Origin: Pachyseris speciosa
Lineage: Eukaryota > Cnidaria > Anthozoa > Scleractinia > Pachyseridae
Assembly (NCBI GenBank): GCA_016490735.1
Contig: JAEMWC010000024.1
Span: forward strand, 1,062,501 to 1,126,500
DNA length: 64,000 nucleotides
Reading direction: 5' to 3'
Below the pieces are notes generated by a model, which saw nothing but the letters and a program-made list of their open reading frames with translations, was not told where the DNA came from and ran no database searches. The position numbers and the translations under genes are program-made. This document shows positions 48,419 through 59,325 of this stretch, in pieces. Positions within the stretch are counted from its first letter, which is position 1, and the number at the start of each line of letters is the position of its first letter.

Positions 48419-48534
48419 GCTATGTGACGTTGGTATATGACGTTGCTATATGACGTTGATATATGACGTTGCTATATGACGTTAATATATGACGTTGCTA
48501 TATGACGTTAATATATGACGTTGCTATATGACGT
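48419..48534 (+). repeat. 14-bp tandem repeat (TATATGACGTTGC/A)
   Basis: Eight units of TATATGACGTTGC or TATATGACGTTAA, alternating so that the higher period is 28 bp. The core TGACGT resembles a CRE half-palindrome, which may be chance. Confidence 0.85.
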
Positions 48535-49334
48535 TTGCACATGCCCGCACCTTTATTAATTTAGCCTTGGGCGAAACAAAATCACTAATCGTCTCGAAAT
48601 TGTTGCCATCTGCGTGGATCATACATAGCTTCAAAGTTTAACTACGTTAGTTTGTTACAGATCGACTTCTAAGTGATCCAGGCAACAGAATTTCACAATA
48701 AGAGTGAAGTATTAAACTAATGGTTTTGATCGAAGTCACTCGCCCCTCGTCTACAACGCTGTATTTCACATCATGTAACGATTGTGATGCAAAGCTCTTG
48801 TTGTGTTCAACGATTTCTTGCAGCATACCTTTGTCATTTTTATGGCTCGACGAATAAACTTCGTTGCGTTAGCCGTCATGGTCGAAATGCAGGTGAACAC
48901 TTGTAAGTGCATAGACTAACGCCGCGGCATCTCTAACGGAAATTCGTTCTTCTTGGACGCTGATATACAGATATAACGTAGTTAACGCCATCTTCTATTT
49001 GATACCTGAAGCGCAAATACTTTTTTCTTCCATGTTGCTGTGCAGTATCAAATTAACCGCTGGCTTTCCGATTTAACCTCTGGCTATTTCGATCATTATG
49101 TTTTTCTTATATGCCATTGTAAAGCATGCATGCATGCATGCATGGTTCCATAAGTATATTGTTCTACGGCTTTCATGGCTTCGAAAGGTATTTACATATA
49201 TATATTTCTAATTCCCGTTCAGGGAATTTAGAAGCCAGGAAACACACAAAAGTCTCAAAAGAAAAATGTTCCAAGGAATGGCCGACGTGCGATACTACTC
49301 ACTTTCTAAAGTGGCCGCGTTGCCAGCGTGGTTG

Positions 49335-49405
49335 CTCCGGTAGTGTAGTGGTTATCACGCCCGACTAGTAACTGGGGAACGTCGGTTCGATTCCGACTCA
49401 GGGCA
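49335..49405 (+). tRNA. tRNA-like sequence (possible tRNA pseudogene, anticodon AGU)
   Basis: 71 nt. TAGTGTAGTGGTTATCACG is a good A-box/D-arm and GTCGGTTCGATTCCGAC a perfect T-arm with B box. The acceptor stem GCTCCGG/CTCAGGGC has one mismatch and the anticodon stem CCCG/TGGG contains a G-T and an A-C pair. The loop CTAGTAA would give AGU (Thr). A T run follows within 8 bases (TTTTTC). It could be a working gene, a pseudogene or a SINE head. Confidence 0.5.
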
Positions 49406-50398
49406 AAAAGTTTTTCTTTCAACAGAGATGTGTGTCGAAAGCTGAGTGGCAAACTGTGTTTGCATGGTTCCGTAAGTATATCATTGTAAAGCGACTTTTT
49501 TGTTATGTTGTTTTGTTTTTGTTTTTGTTCTTGTTCTTGTTCTTGTTTTTCTTTTTTCTCTGGTAGTTTTTCGCTTTCAACAACTTTTTTTTTTACAATG
49601 ATTAACTGTCATATTTCTCCTGGGTTCAACAAGATGGGCGAAAGTCTTCTGCATTCTTGATGGCAGTGAGAACTCAGCCTAAAAACTTAGAGAGATGAGA
49701 ATGAGATGAGATGAGAATTACTTCGGATAAAAATGCCGCTTTGTCGGGGACGCGGCAAAGATGAGGGTGTTTGACGTGAAAGTCATCCGTGGGCGGGAAT
49801 TAGTGCGAAGACTGAAATAACCAGAGCTGGACGGAGCTGTGTTCCAGCGCATGCAGAATAATGGTTAGTTTAGAAATACCAGTGCAAGAGGTTATGACCA
49901 AGTAAAGGTAATAGTTTATGGGCGTCAGTACCTTACTCCAAACCAAAAAAAAAAAAAATTTACAAATTGACTTCACTTTCTTATTTGTCTGTCCTCTTAT
50001 TAACGATAAAAACGGTCAAAACATTTGAAAAATTTATTGTGGACCCACTCGTCTGCGGCTTATGGGGCACAGCAGTTTTCACAATGTTATCTGTGTTATG
50101 ACAAGGTTTTTTTTAAACAGCAGTTGGACAAACGCCGTGAGAACTGTCGTCAGTTTGTTGAATCGACGTCGTTCTCGATGCTACTGCCAGTAGTTTCCCA
50201 TGGATCCTTTCTGTTCGGAAGGACTGTAATTTAATGCGTAATCTCTTTAACTCCCACTCATTTCTCGAACATTTTTCAATGTTCCCCTTCCACTTAAGTG
50301 TTGAAGAGAGCGTCATTCCGCTGAATCTTGTTTCCTTTCGTCTGTCGTCTGCTTTCTTAAAGCAGCTAAAGACAAAGTCATAAATGAATAAAGGGAAT

Positions 50399-50434
<36 letters not shown>

Positions 50435-51055
50435 GGAGTGAAACACGAAAAGACAAAGACAAAGTCACTTGAACGAGGTAATTTCAAAGAAAATCCTTTA
50501 ATGGTGTCGTTTGGCTGCTGCAGATCATTTTGGAGCCATTTGAAGGATTATCGGTGAACTATAAACGAAAATTATTTGATCTGAAGCACCGCGGGGCTAA
50601 AGGTCCGACGATTTTTGGCGGAGGGACGGTCAAGACGACTTTACCGGTAACTCACTGGTTAGAGCATAAGTTCAAGTTAAGTCATGAGTTCAGGGTCTCA
50701 GATTCCCATTCTCGAGATGCAGCGAACATTATATTCTTGTCGTTTCACTTTCGATCCGCAGGGTTTTAGAGCCTTGACACAGCAAATTACCGCATAAAAT
50801 TTGTACAAGCGAATGAATCGCGGAGTAAAAAACCAAAGATGCTTCAAAATTGCCTTGTTTCGCACATTTGCTCCAATACAGATCTGAAAAGTTACACTTC
50901 AAATGCAAGCTATAATTTGGTGGAGCAGTTGACAAACATAAATTTACCGTCTAAAAATGATCTAACGGCCACCAAAGGGAACTTGGAATACTCATTCTCG
51001 GCAGCACTCGTTTATGAAATTTGGACTTAAAAATCTTCACTGAGGGCCGGAGCCC

Positions 51056-51283
51056 CGAGGGGGGGGGGGGTACTCCCTTATCTGAGCTATATTGGTATAT
51101 GCGGCCCCAAAGGGCCTAACTGTGCGCTAACTGTGTACGTGAAAAAGGTCTGAAATAGGGTATCAAATTTTTGGTCAGGTCTGAAATAGGGTAGGAAAAT
51201 CGCAGATTTTGGTCTGAAATAGGATATGGGTTTCAGGAAGCGGGCCGCACACCCCCACCCAATTTTTCTGGGAGTACCCCCTG
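51056..51283. mobile_element. MITE with GGGTACTCCCT ends, flanked by a 12-bp direct repeat
   Basis: GGGGGTACTCCCTTATCTGA and the complement GGGAGTACCCCC lie at the ends. GGGCCGGAGCCC occurs at 51044-51055 and 51284-51295 as a direct repeat, a possible target duplication. The interior repeats GGTCTGAAATAGGGTA three times. Confidence 0.65.
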
Positions 51284-54036
51284 GGGCCGGAGCCCACTGT
51301 ACCACCTGTTTTTCGTTTTCGCTTTGTGGGTTTTTTTCTGGCTCCTGAGTTTTCTTTGCGACGGTGACATTTGTCGCTAACGAAACAAGCGAGAAACGGA
51401 GTCGTATACGAGCGACAAAGTGACATCAGACCACCCCTTGGAAGGCCTTTTCAACAGAGTTGAAAAGGGCCAACAACTGATTTTGTCCAACAAATAGTGT
51501 ACCTTATGGCCCCGTTTTATACATCCATAACATCATATGGGTTTATTCCCCCACGTCATAAATCCCGCTATAAATGTTAGAGGTTATATTTTATTTCAAA
51601 ACACCTGTTTTTTTCCTTCTCGTCTTCCAATAGCTATCTCAGGAAAACTTGTACTACAAATCCAAGTTTCAAGAAAAACTTTTAAGTTTTGCTTACAAGG
51701 ATACCATCCTTGATTAAATGCAAAATGGCTTCGTTTGACAGGCAATACATCACCTCGCTGTAATTTGTAGTCATTAATGCAATCCGCGACATGCTTTCTT
51801 ACCTCATAATACAGTAGAACGGAGTCTGGATCACTTATACGCATCAGCGCGTCTCTTTGCCTGTTGATCATTAGATCAATAAGTTCAGCTTAAGAGCTCA
51901 AGAGAACGTGCTTTTAACTTACTGCGACGTGCCTGATACGGGTTTTGCCGCAAACATTTTTGCGGCGAAACAAACAATTTCACCCCGCCCATAACATTGT
52001 AACTCGAATTAGCTCATTTTCTTCCATTAAAACCTTTCCAGTTTGAAATTAGCTAGCGAATCGACGTACGCCGTTGCTTTTGAAATTATTTCGTTTGAAA
52101 AGTGCGCTTCATTGTTTTCCAATTTTTAGCATCGTTCTTTGCGGTTTCTCGATAGTTTTAACTCCGAGAAAGTTTAGAGGCTTATGACAATTGCAACAAA
52201 AGATGAAAAGTCGTGGTCTATCGAGAAATATTTACCGGTTGCACATGGGACTAGTTCAAGTTAGGTATACTGACCACGGAGTGCTTCAATTGTGAAACAG
52301 CTCTTTTTGAACTACATCGAGTAGATGACCTGTAAAACCGTGATTGAATGACAAGAAAGATTTAATTAATGTTCGCTGATGAAATTTTATTGCAGATAAT
52401 TGCAAATTCACCCTGCGACGTGACGAAAACCCTTCCAATTTTCCGCTCTGCCCACTTCGCTTTTAACACTACCACGCAAAGATCACATGACCTGTGACGT
52501 GTCTGTGCTTTTCCCAATATTCTTCAAAATTTTGATTAAATGTTTCCTAAAGCCCAGTTGCAAATTGTCACGTGCCAGCCTTACCAATTGCAATTGAGCT
52601 CAAGTTAACGCAATTTCTTGCCACTGAGAAATGTTCCTATCTCATGACTTATCCCCTGGCAAATTGTCAATGGTACCTCCAAAAGTATTTGGGGGAACCG
52701 TAACTGCCAATTTTTAAACGACCACGGACCGACATGGCCGGAAAAGAGCCAACACGAGAACTCCGGCCCCAACTCGACAACAGAACGCGGGAACAACTTC
52801 GAAGAGAAGTATCTCGTATTTTCACAACCAGTTCAAACCTCTTCATATGGAGATTCTTTAAGAACATGCGGTTTTCCGTCATTAAGCAAGTTCCGCGTAT
52901 CGTAAAAGCCCAGCAATTACGTTACAATTGAATGACTACTTAACAGGGAATCTAGAAAAATAAAGAATTTCAAAAATGCAATGTGTGGAACCCGAAAAAC
53001 GTGCGTGAATTCGAAAAACTATCCTCGTGTAAATATTCTGTCTTCAATAAAGAGTGACTGACCCCTGGCGTCATCTGCAAAATAAATATCGCTACTTTGC
53101 CGTCTATTGTTTAATTTTTCGGCAACTAAAGAATGTAATATTATTAACAGCTTGGAGTATCATAGCTTCAATTAGCTAGATCATTTTTCTCGCGGCGCTT
53201 TCAGACAACTTGTTCAAGTGCCGCTCATTGACCGAACAAAAGCATCGCCACAGCATCACGCCTTCTTTGAAAAAACTTTGCGGGAGAAGTGTTAACGATT
53301 CTCTTCCAAGCACAAACACACTAAACTACTAAAAATGTTCCACTGATGACCTTTTGAGAGATTTTTTATCTTCCTTTCCGGAAAACATCTACCGAGTTTG
53401 TAAACTGAGGGCGCGCGTCGCTTGCTGGTTTGCCTTTCAACACCATTTAATTGTGCTTTTCTCTTTTCACCGGAGACGTGATAAATGGAAATACGTTTGA
53501 ATATCCGGACCAAAGTTTTGAGTTATCGCTGAACATGCGGGAATCTTCCTTTCGCCCTCTGCACAGTAAGTACAAACGGAGACTGACACAATGGAACTGC
53601 ATTGTAGTTTCGTCGGCTTTCTTTTTTTCTTTAGTAACGAATTGTATGCGTGTCACTTAATTCTACTTCATTACTAGGATCCCGTTTGTTGAGATTTCTG
53701 AAAAAAAGAAAACGATTAAGTGTTGCTCCGACCCAACATGACCGCGTATTGCCTAAATAATTAGCACCGTGTTAGAAGACACCGCGAGCCAATCAAAAAT
53801 TGACTTGTTTAATTTTCTAAGAGGAAAGTTTCAAAAATGCACGGCGTGCTCTGGTTGGCGCTCAGTGGAAACTCGTAATCGATCGGCACAGGGTAAAGCC
53901 GTGCTTTCGTCAAAAACGCAGTAGGATCTTGAATTGTTCATTGTTGTTGAGTTTAAAGAAGGACTTATTGATTAACCTCTTCTATCAAAACAGCATCGGC
54001 CTTGAAAGCAAGAGGAACAGTATTCAAAGACGTGGA

Positions 54037-57000
54037 ATGATGGGCTCTGTGTTAAAAATCATCTGCGCGCTTACTATCACTGCAAGCTTCCAGTCAAGTA
54101 TCACTGTACAAGGGTTGGACGACTCTACAGACACTTGGGAAATTCGGGTCCACACAACATTAACCCTACTACAAGCTCGTCCCTGCCGTCTTTGGAGACA
54201 CTCTGAATGCCATTCCTCTGTTTTCACCAGCCTAGATACTCGCAAAATGAAATTGTACACAGCTGAGGGTCAAAAGAGACTTCGCGTTCTTTTGCCAGAT
54301 CGAAAGCGCCGTCGTCTCACCCCACACGCGCACCGGAACAATACCTACGATGCAGTGTTCGTGCTCGACCCCTTCCCTGACGCAAGCTTTGGCCATCTTG
54401 TCTTCATTTTTCTTGTGGATTACGATGTAAATCAGACGACCTGCAATAAACTGAATGGTGTTCATATTTTTACCGGTAAGTGGTTTGGATTCTGTCCACT
54501 TGGTAACACTACTTATGGTTCTATAAATTACCCGGCACGCGTGTTAAAAAATATTGTTGAATAAGCCGAACTTGCTTGTGATTAATCTTTTCAAAAACGT
54601 TTCCATTTGCATCGCTTGTGAGCGAGATTTAAATATAGAGCTTGCTAATTAGTATTGCGGTCTATGTGCGTTATAAAAAGACGATACGGTGTTATGACTA
54701 AGGGGAACTTTGATATTAGAATAGCCGCAAAAGTTTTTGGAGTGGAAAAAATGTCGTCATCGACAGGACGGGAAAGTCCGGCCACTGAAAAGTTACAAAC
54801 GCGCAGTCTAATATAACTCGCCAAGACTCGCTTGATATTGTCATGATGTTTAGGATATTGAATAATAATAATTCTTTTTCTCCTTTGTCTTGCAGGTCGC
54901 CATGAGTGTATCAGAAGAGCAGAGAAACGCCATTGCAGAAATTTGCCCAACAGACAAGTCAGGTGTGAGATCAACTTCCTACCGCTCGTCCGTGAACAAG
55001 ATGACAAGTCGCGAAATCAGCTTCTGCAGTGCCGTCACACGCTCAACACGCTCACGTTTGCAGGCTGTGGAGCGCGGGAAGACTTCCGTTTACCGTGCGG
55101 TGAAAACAATTCCCCTCGCTGCTTGCCTCCTCCGTCTGACCCTCCAACATTCTGTACGTACGAGCAGTGCGATCACGCAGTTTTGGTATCTAGCGGCTGG
55201 GATTCGTACACAAGCCATCCGCGCTACCGAAAAAACCTGCACGACGTTTGGAAATTGCTGCATTCAACCATGCGGTACAGGAAGAAGAACATCGTAACCT
55301 TTTACGGACAGGGTCGCGTGGAAGAACGTGAGTGGAGACCAGAATTTATATTTGCGTTTTGCGTTTAGTTTAAGAAAATAGATTATTTGGGCGGCATGCC
55401 GCACCATGGGAAAGCCACTAATTTATTTTCCAGTCGGCAAAATTTCGTCAAAGTCATTTAATGAATGTAGCTTCAATCCCTTTATTGTCATAGTTTCTGG
55501 GGTTTTTTTGGTATCCTTAATGAGATTTGCTGTTCCCTCGAGTTTCCTGAACATTTCTATTTCTAGTAACGAGTTGGTTTGTTGGTTTCGGTAATCCTAC
55601 AGCAAACTGTTTGCTTAGCTATTCACGGATTTACTCAATTGATTTTCCATGCTTTCTTACGCAGCCTAAGACCTTTCGGTTTTCCCAGCTAGTCATAGCA
55701 ATTTATCGCAGCTTGCGTCTGTTATAAGAGGCTCGATTTAAAACCTTGAATATGCTAAATGGTAAATAAGTCAACTATCGCGGTAATTAACTCAGAAAGC
55801 GATACCACTCACTACAATATTCATATTTCAAGCCTCCTAGACGAAAGAAAACAACTTCTTATTAAAATAAGAAAACACCTTGCTTAAGTGTTTTTTAATT
55901 GAGAGAAAAAAGTCGACGCACCCTTTCGCATTTCATCTTTACCGCTTGCGGGCGAAGGTCGACTTTTTCTAAATGTTTTGCGACTTCGTCGTTTCAATTC
56001 CTCTGTTTAGAGCGTTTCTGACATACCGACGATGAATTGATAAACTAAATAACTTCACACATCTTTACAATCAATTCATTAAACCCTAAACTGTTCGCTT
56101 TGTGTGAATTGGTCAATCTTTCATTAAACTTAATATTTTTTTCAGCTCCAGACGTGGAGGGTTTTTATAAAAGACAAATCACAGCAACCCAGACTTCAAG
56201 ACCTTTTAGACAAAACACACACGTAGCAAATTTTAATTCCTTCCATCTTTAGACAAAGGACCGTGAAAACTCGATTTTCGATTCTGTAAACCAAACTTCA
56301 AAACAAAACATTGGCCAATAGGTGGTGTTTTAATAACGCCCTTGAAACAACACGATGGTATTACAAACGAAGAAAACATCCGAGATCGTAATGAAAAAGA
56401 GAAATTAAACTTTATCTTCTAGTTGAGGCCTCAAAGGTGAAGTAAAACCGCGCTTTCTCTTTTGATGGGAAAAGAAATCCATGTGGCGAATGATAACAAA
56501 AGTTCTTTGCGTTTTGCCGCCATAAAATGAAGCCGCGTTTGTATTTTACATACATCTGTGAAAAAGCTTTTGATTTCGGGCGGTACTAATATAGTCCTTT
56601 TTACTTGTGAGCTTGGTTTGGAAGCGTCTAGCAAACTGAGCTGTCACGTGAGGTTCCACGGAAAGTGAACTTTCGTTGGGGGTTTCAGTCTGTCGGCCTG
56701 TAATTGTTTGGCTTGGGTTGACAAACGGAAAACGTGGGTTATCATTGTAAGCCTTCCATTGACCCCTAAAATAAACAAAATTTATGTAATATAACGTTTT
56801 AAAATACCGCAACTTTAATCCCAGGCTCAGTTCCAAAGGACTTTTAATTTCGGCGAAATCGTGTCATCGGTAAAAAAAAATTGCTGTGATTGGTGAAGCG
56901 GAAAGATTGATAAGCGGTTAATGAATGATTCACGTACACATGTTTTGGTGATTTTGCAAGTGCCTCACGTACAAACGGAAGCCGTAATTGTCTTAGGCAA

Positions 57001-59325
57001 TCAGAGCTTGAGTCACTTTTTTTACTTCAAGGTCAGGAATGTTTTCATTGAATTTAACCAGTTTTTAATTAAGTAAATGAAAACATTGTAGAACCGCATT
57101 GGTTTGCAAGCACGTACCGATGCTTTAGCGTAAAGTTTCATTGGTATAATTCGGTTTATTAACCTAAACATCATTTTTTAGTCGCTTAACATGGATTTAA
57201 TGTTAATATCTCGTTCGCGTCTCAAGCAATTAAAAATCCCTACGCTCATCTAACGAAGCTATGTTGTGGGATATTTTGCGAATTTTTTGTGATTTTTGAG
57301 TATATTTGGGAGGAGATGATTTTTCTCAAAGGCTAGGATTAGTTAAATTGAGGGAAATAGGAATAGTGAAGATTTACTGAAGGTTTAAAATTGGAATTTG
57401 AAGTTAGAAATTAGTAGACGCACACCAAACAGTTCCAAGACCCACCTAAAATAAGAGGCTTTTGTGAAATCAGCTCTTCAATCCTCAGCTCATATTAGCG
57501 AATATCGGCCACACAGATCCCTGACTGCTCTATGTAATGACTCAAGAAACTGTTGCAAAAACAAAAACATTACTGAAAAGAAGTCATCAACGAGCTCTTT
57601 CTTTCTGTCGCTTTCCCTGTCTTTTTCCTTTGTTATCCATCTCAATTTCTCTGCTGAAAGAGGCTTTGAAGAAATGACTGATGTCGCGTGTTTGGATAAG
57701 ATAAGATAAATGGTTTATTATAAAAATAAAAAAAAAAAAGGAGCACGGTCACGATATTTTGGGTCATTATTAGAGAGATTAAAAAATGCACTTAAATAAT
57801 GCGAAACAGTGAAATAACAAATTTTCAGGGAAGATAAGCACCAAAGAGACAAGAATAAATGCAAATATGGCGAGGATGGAGAAGATTGAAACGGATTACA
57901 AATCATCTTTTTGAAACATTTAGCCTAAATTTTCAGAAGTCATGCCACTAGAAAACTGTTCTATTAACTGATCTCTTTCTTGTAATTTTAGTTGCTCCGC
58001 AACAGAGGGAAAAGTCGTACCCAGTTTACAGGGTAGCAACTGTCAAAGAATACATCAAGAGATTATGCCAGTCAGTGCTTTGTGTGGACACGATCACTCT
58101 CTACCTCACCGGTCCCTCAAACAGTGACGGTGCTATTATGTTCTGGGACAGAGGAATTCCCGGACAAACGGAGACCTCGGAGCTCTACACGCCCAAACAA
58201 CTCTTCGATGACCTAAAGAACTGCACTGCACAGCGCGTCTTTCTCGTGGCAGATTACAGCTACTCTGGAGCGATGATCAGCAGACTTGAGAGCAGAATGA
58301 AACGCCATCCCGACCAGTTTCGGAATGTTGTAGCCATGTCCTCTGCCGGGTTGGGACAGTACGCATGGAGAGGCGATTTTACGGATGCGTTTGTTAAGCT
58401 TAATAAAGAAGGAAACGCCACAAAATGCATTGGAGACGTTTTCGAGGTAAGTGAATGACGCAATTTCCTCTTGCACCCAGCTTTTGGTTTTGCTGATGAA
58501 GGCGTTTTCTTTAATAAGAGGAGCTTAAATTCCCATTCAAGGGAAAACCGCACCGAGCAGAACTTTCTGTGGTGCTGTTCGTTATCATGCTGGCATAACG
58601 ATGGTTCTAACTGTTGAGTCAGTGGATGAAATCTTATATGTAATGTGACCATTCAAATGAAAGTTGCTGCACGGAACGTTCTCGTGGAGCTGTTTATTGT
58701 GATGTACATGGTGATTCTAACGAAACCCTAACTAAGTCAACCATTCCCAGGTCAATAAAAACTACTAAGGAGTACCTTCCTCTGTTTCTGTTCGTTTGTA
58801 AATAGTTTTGCAGTTTGAACGTGAGGTATCTGACGGGATGAAAGGTTAATTTGTGGTCATTTGCATCCTGATTAGCTCATTTCCTACCAGCCTTTCCAAA
58901 ATAACACAGCGCGGGGACACTCGCTCGTGGTTAACGGATCCCACGAAGTCACCCGTGTTCATTCCGCATGTTTCTGTGGTTTTCCGGTTTTTTCCTGCCG
59001 GCCGGTGCGTGGTCAAAAGTTCGAAAAATAACTTACGTAACTGGGCTCTCGGTTAAATTTCCGCAACTACAGTACTTGGCAACGCAAGTCTAACAACGCA
59101 ATTCTAACAGTCCTTTGTTTGTATTTTCAGGGAATAAAGCAAGAACTCCCAATGAGGGCCACCTTGTCAACTCCACAGATAACTGGAGTCAACTCTTCCG
59201 CGATTTCCACCACACTCAATGGAAACCCTTGCAATGAATCTTGGGACAAAGCCAATTCCAGAGACGTGTGTCGGTACATCTACAAGGGAGATATTCGTCC
59301 TTATAGCAACAGAAAACAGCAATAG
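54037..59325 (+). CDS. Secreted clan CD (legumain/caspase-like) pseudo-peptidase, 506 aa
   Basis: Four exons: 54037-54475, 54896-55327, 57992-58446, 59131-59325 (TAG). GT-AG junctions and phases give 507 codons including the stop. The start MMGSVLKIICALTITA is a typical signal peptide, so the protein should enter the secretory route; the ORF stays open to 53929 but that longer start would bury the signal. Residues 27 to about 205 are an unrecognised Cys-rich region with a basic stretch RKRRR. From about residue 220 (CDHAVLVSSGWDSY) a clan CD alpha/beta core follows: strand plus YLTGPSNSDGAIMFWD (328-343), FLVADYSYSGAMI (374-386) and VAMSSAGLGQYAWRGDF (404-420). In active relatives these read GHG with catalytic His and D-x-C-Y-S-G with catalytic Cys; here the positions are Pro332 and Ser380, so peptidase activity is unlikely. 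N-glycosylation sequons include NNT, NQT, NCT, NAT, NSS and NES. There is no transmembrane segment after the signal and no recognisable prodomain. The fold is inferred from motif pattern, not from a search. Confidence 0.8.
57690..57905 (-). repeat. Possible LINE 3' end in intron 2 of the pseudo-peptidase gene
   Basis: GGATAAGATAAGATAAATGG then TTTATTATAAAAATAAA suggests a minus-oriented element end with a (TCTTA)n tail. No ORF is attached. Confidence 0.3.
58590..58745 (-). repeat. Satellite-family fragment in intron 3 of the pseudo-peptidase gene
   Basis: The reverse complement reads TTCATTTGAATGGTCACATT and GATTTCATCCACTGACTCAA, matching the monomer of 46500-47330. Confidence 0.55.

Larger units (their letters stand above)
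48302..54036. other. Gene-poor intergenic region before the pseudo-peptidase gene
   Basis: No supported exon. It holds a possible LINE 3' end in minus orientation (AATAAAGAAAGTTGAAGTTG near 48368), a 14-bp tandem repeat, a tRNA-like sequence at 49335, a GCAT microsatellite (49122-49142) and one MITE (51056-51283). The 65-codon frame at 52734-52931 has a plausible start but no recognised motif. Confidence 0.55.

Noticed and set aside
48419..48534. Regular short repeats that could suggest a CRISPR array
   Set aside because: Units are 14 bp with no unique spacers, and the DNA is eukaryotic.
52734..52931. 65-codon plus-strand ORF beginning MAGKEPTREL
   Set aside because: Plausible start and charged N-terminus, but no motif, no neighbours and an equally open antisense frame.
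53929..54036. Upstream in-frame start for the pseudo-peptidase
   Set aside because: It would place 36 residues before a clean signal peptide; the ATG at 54037 is more plausible.
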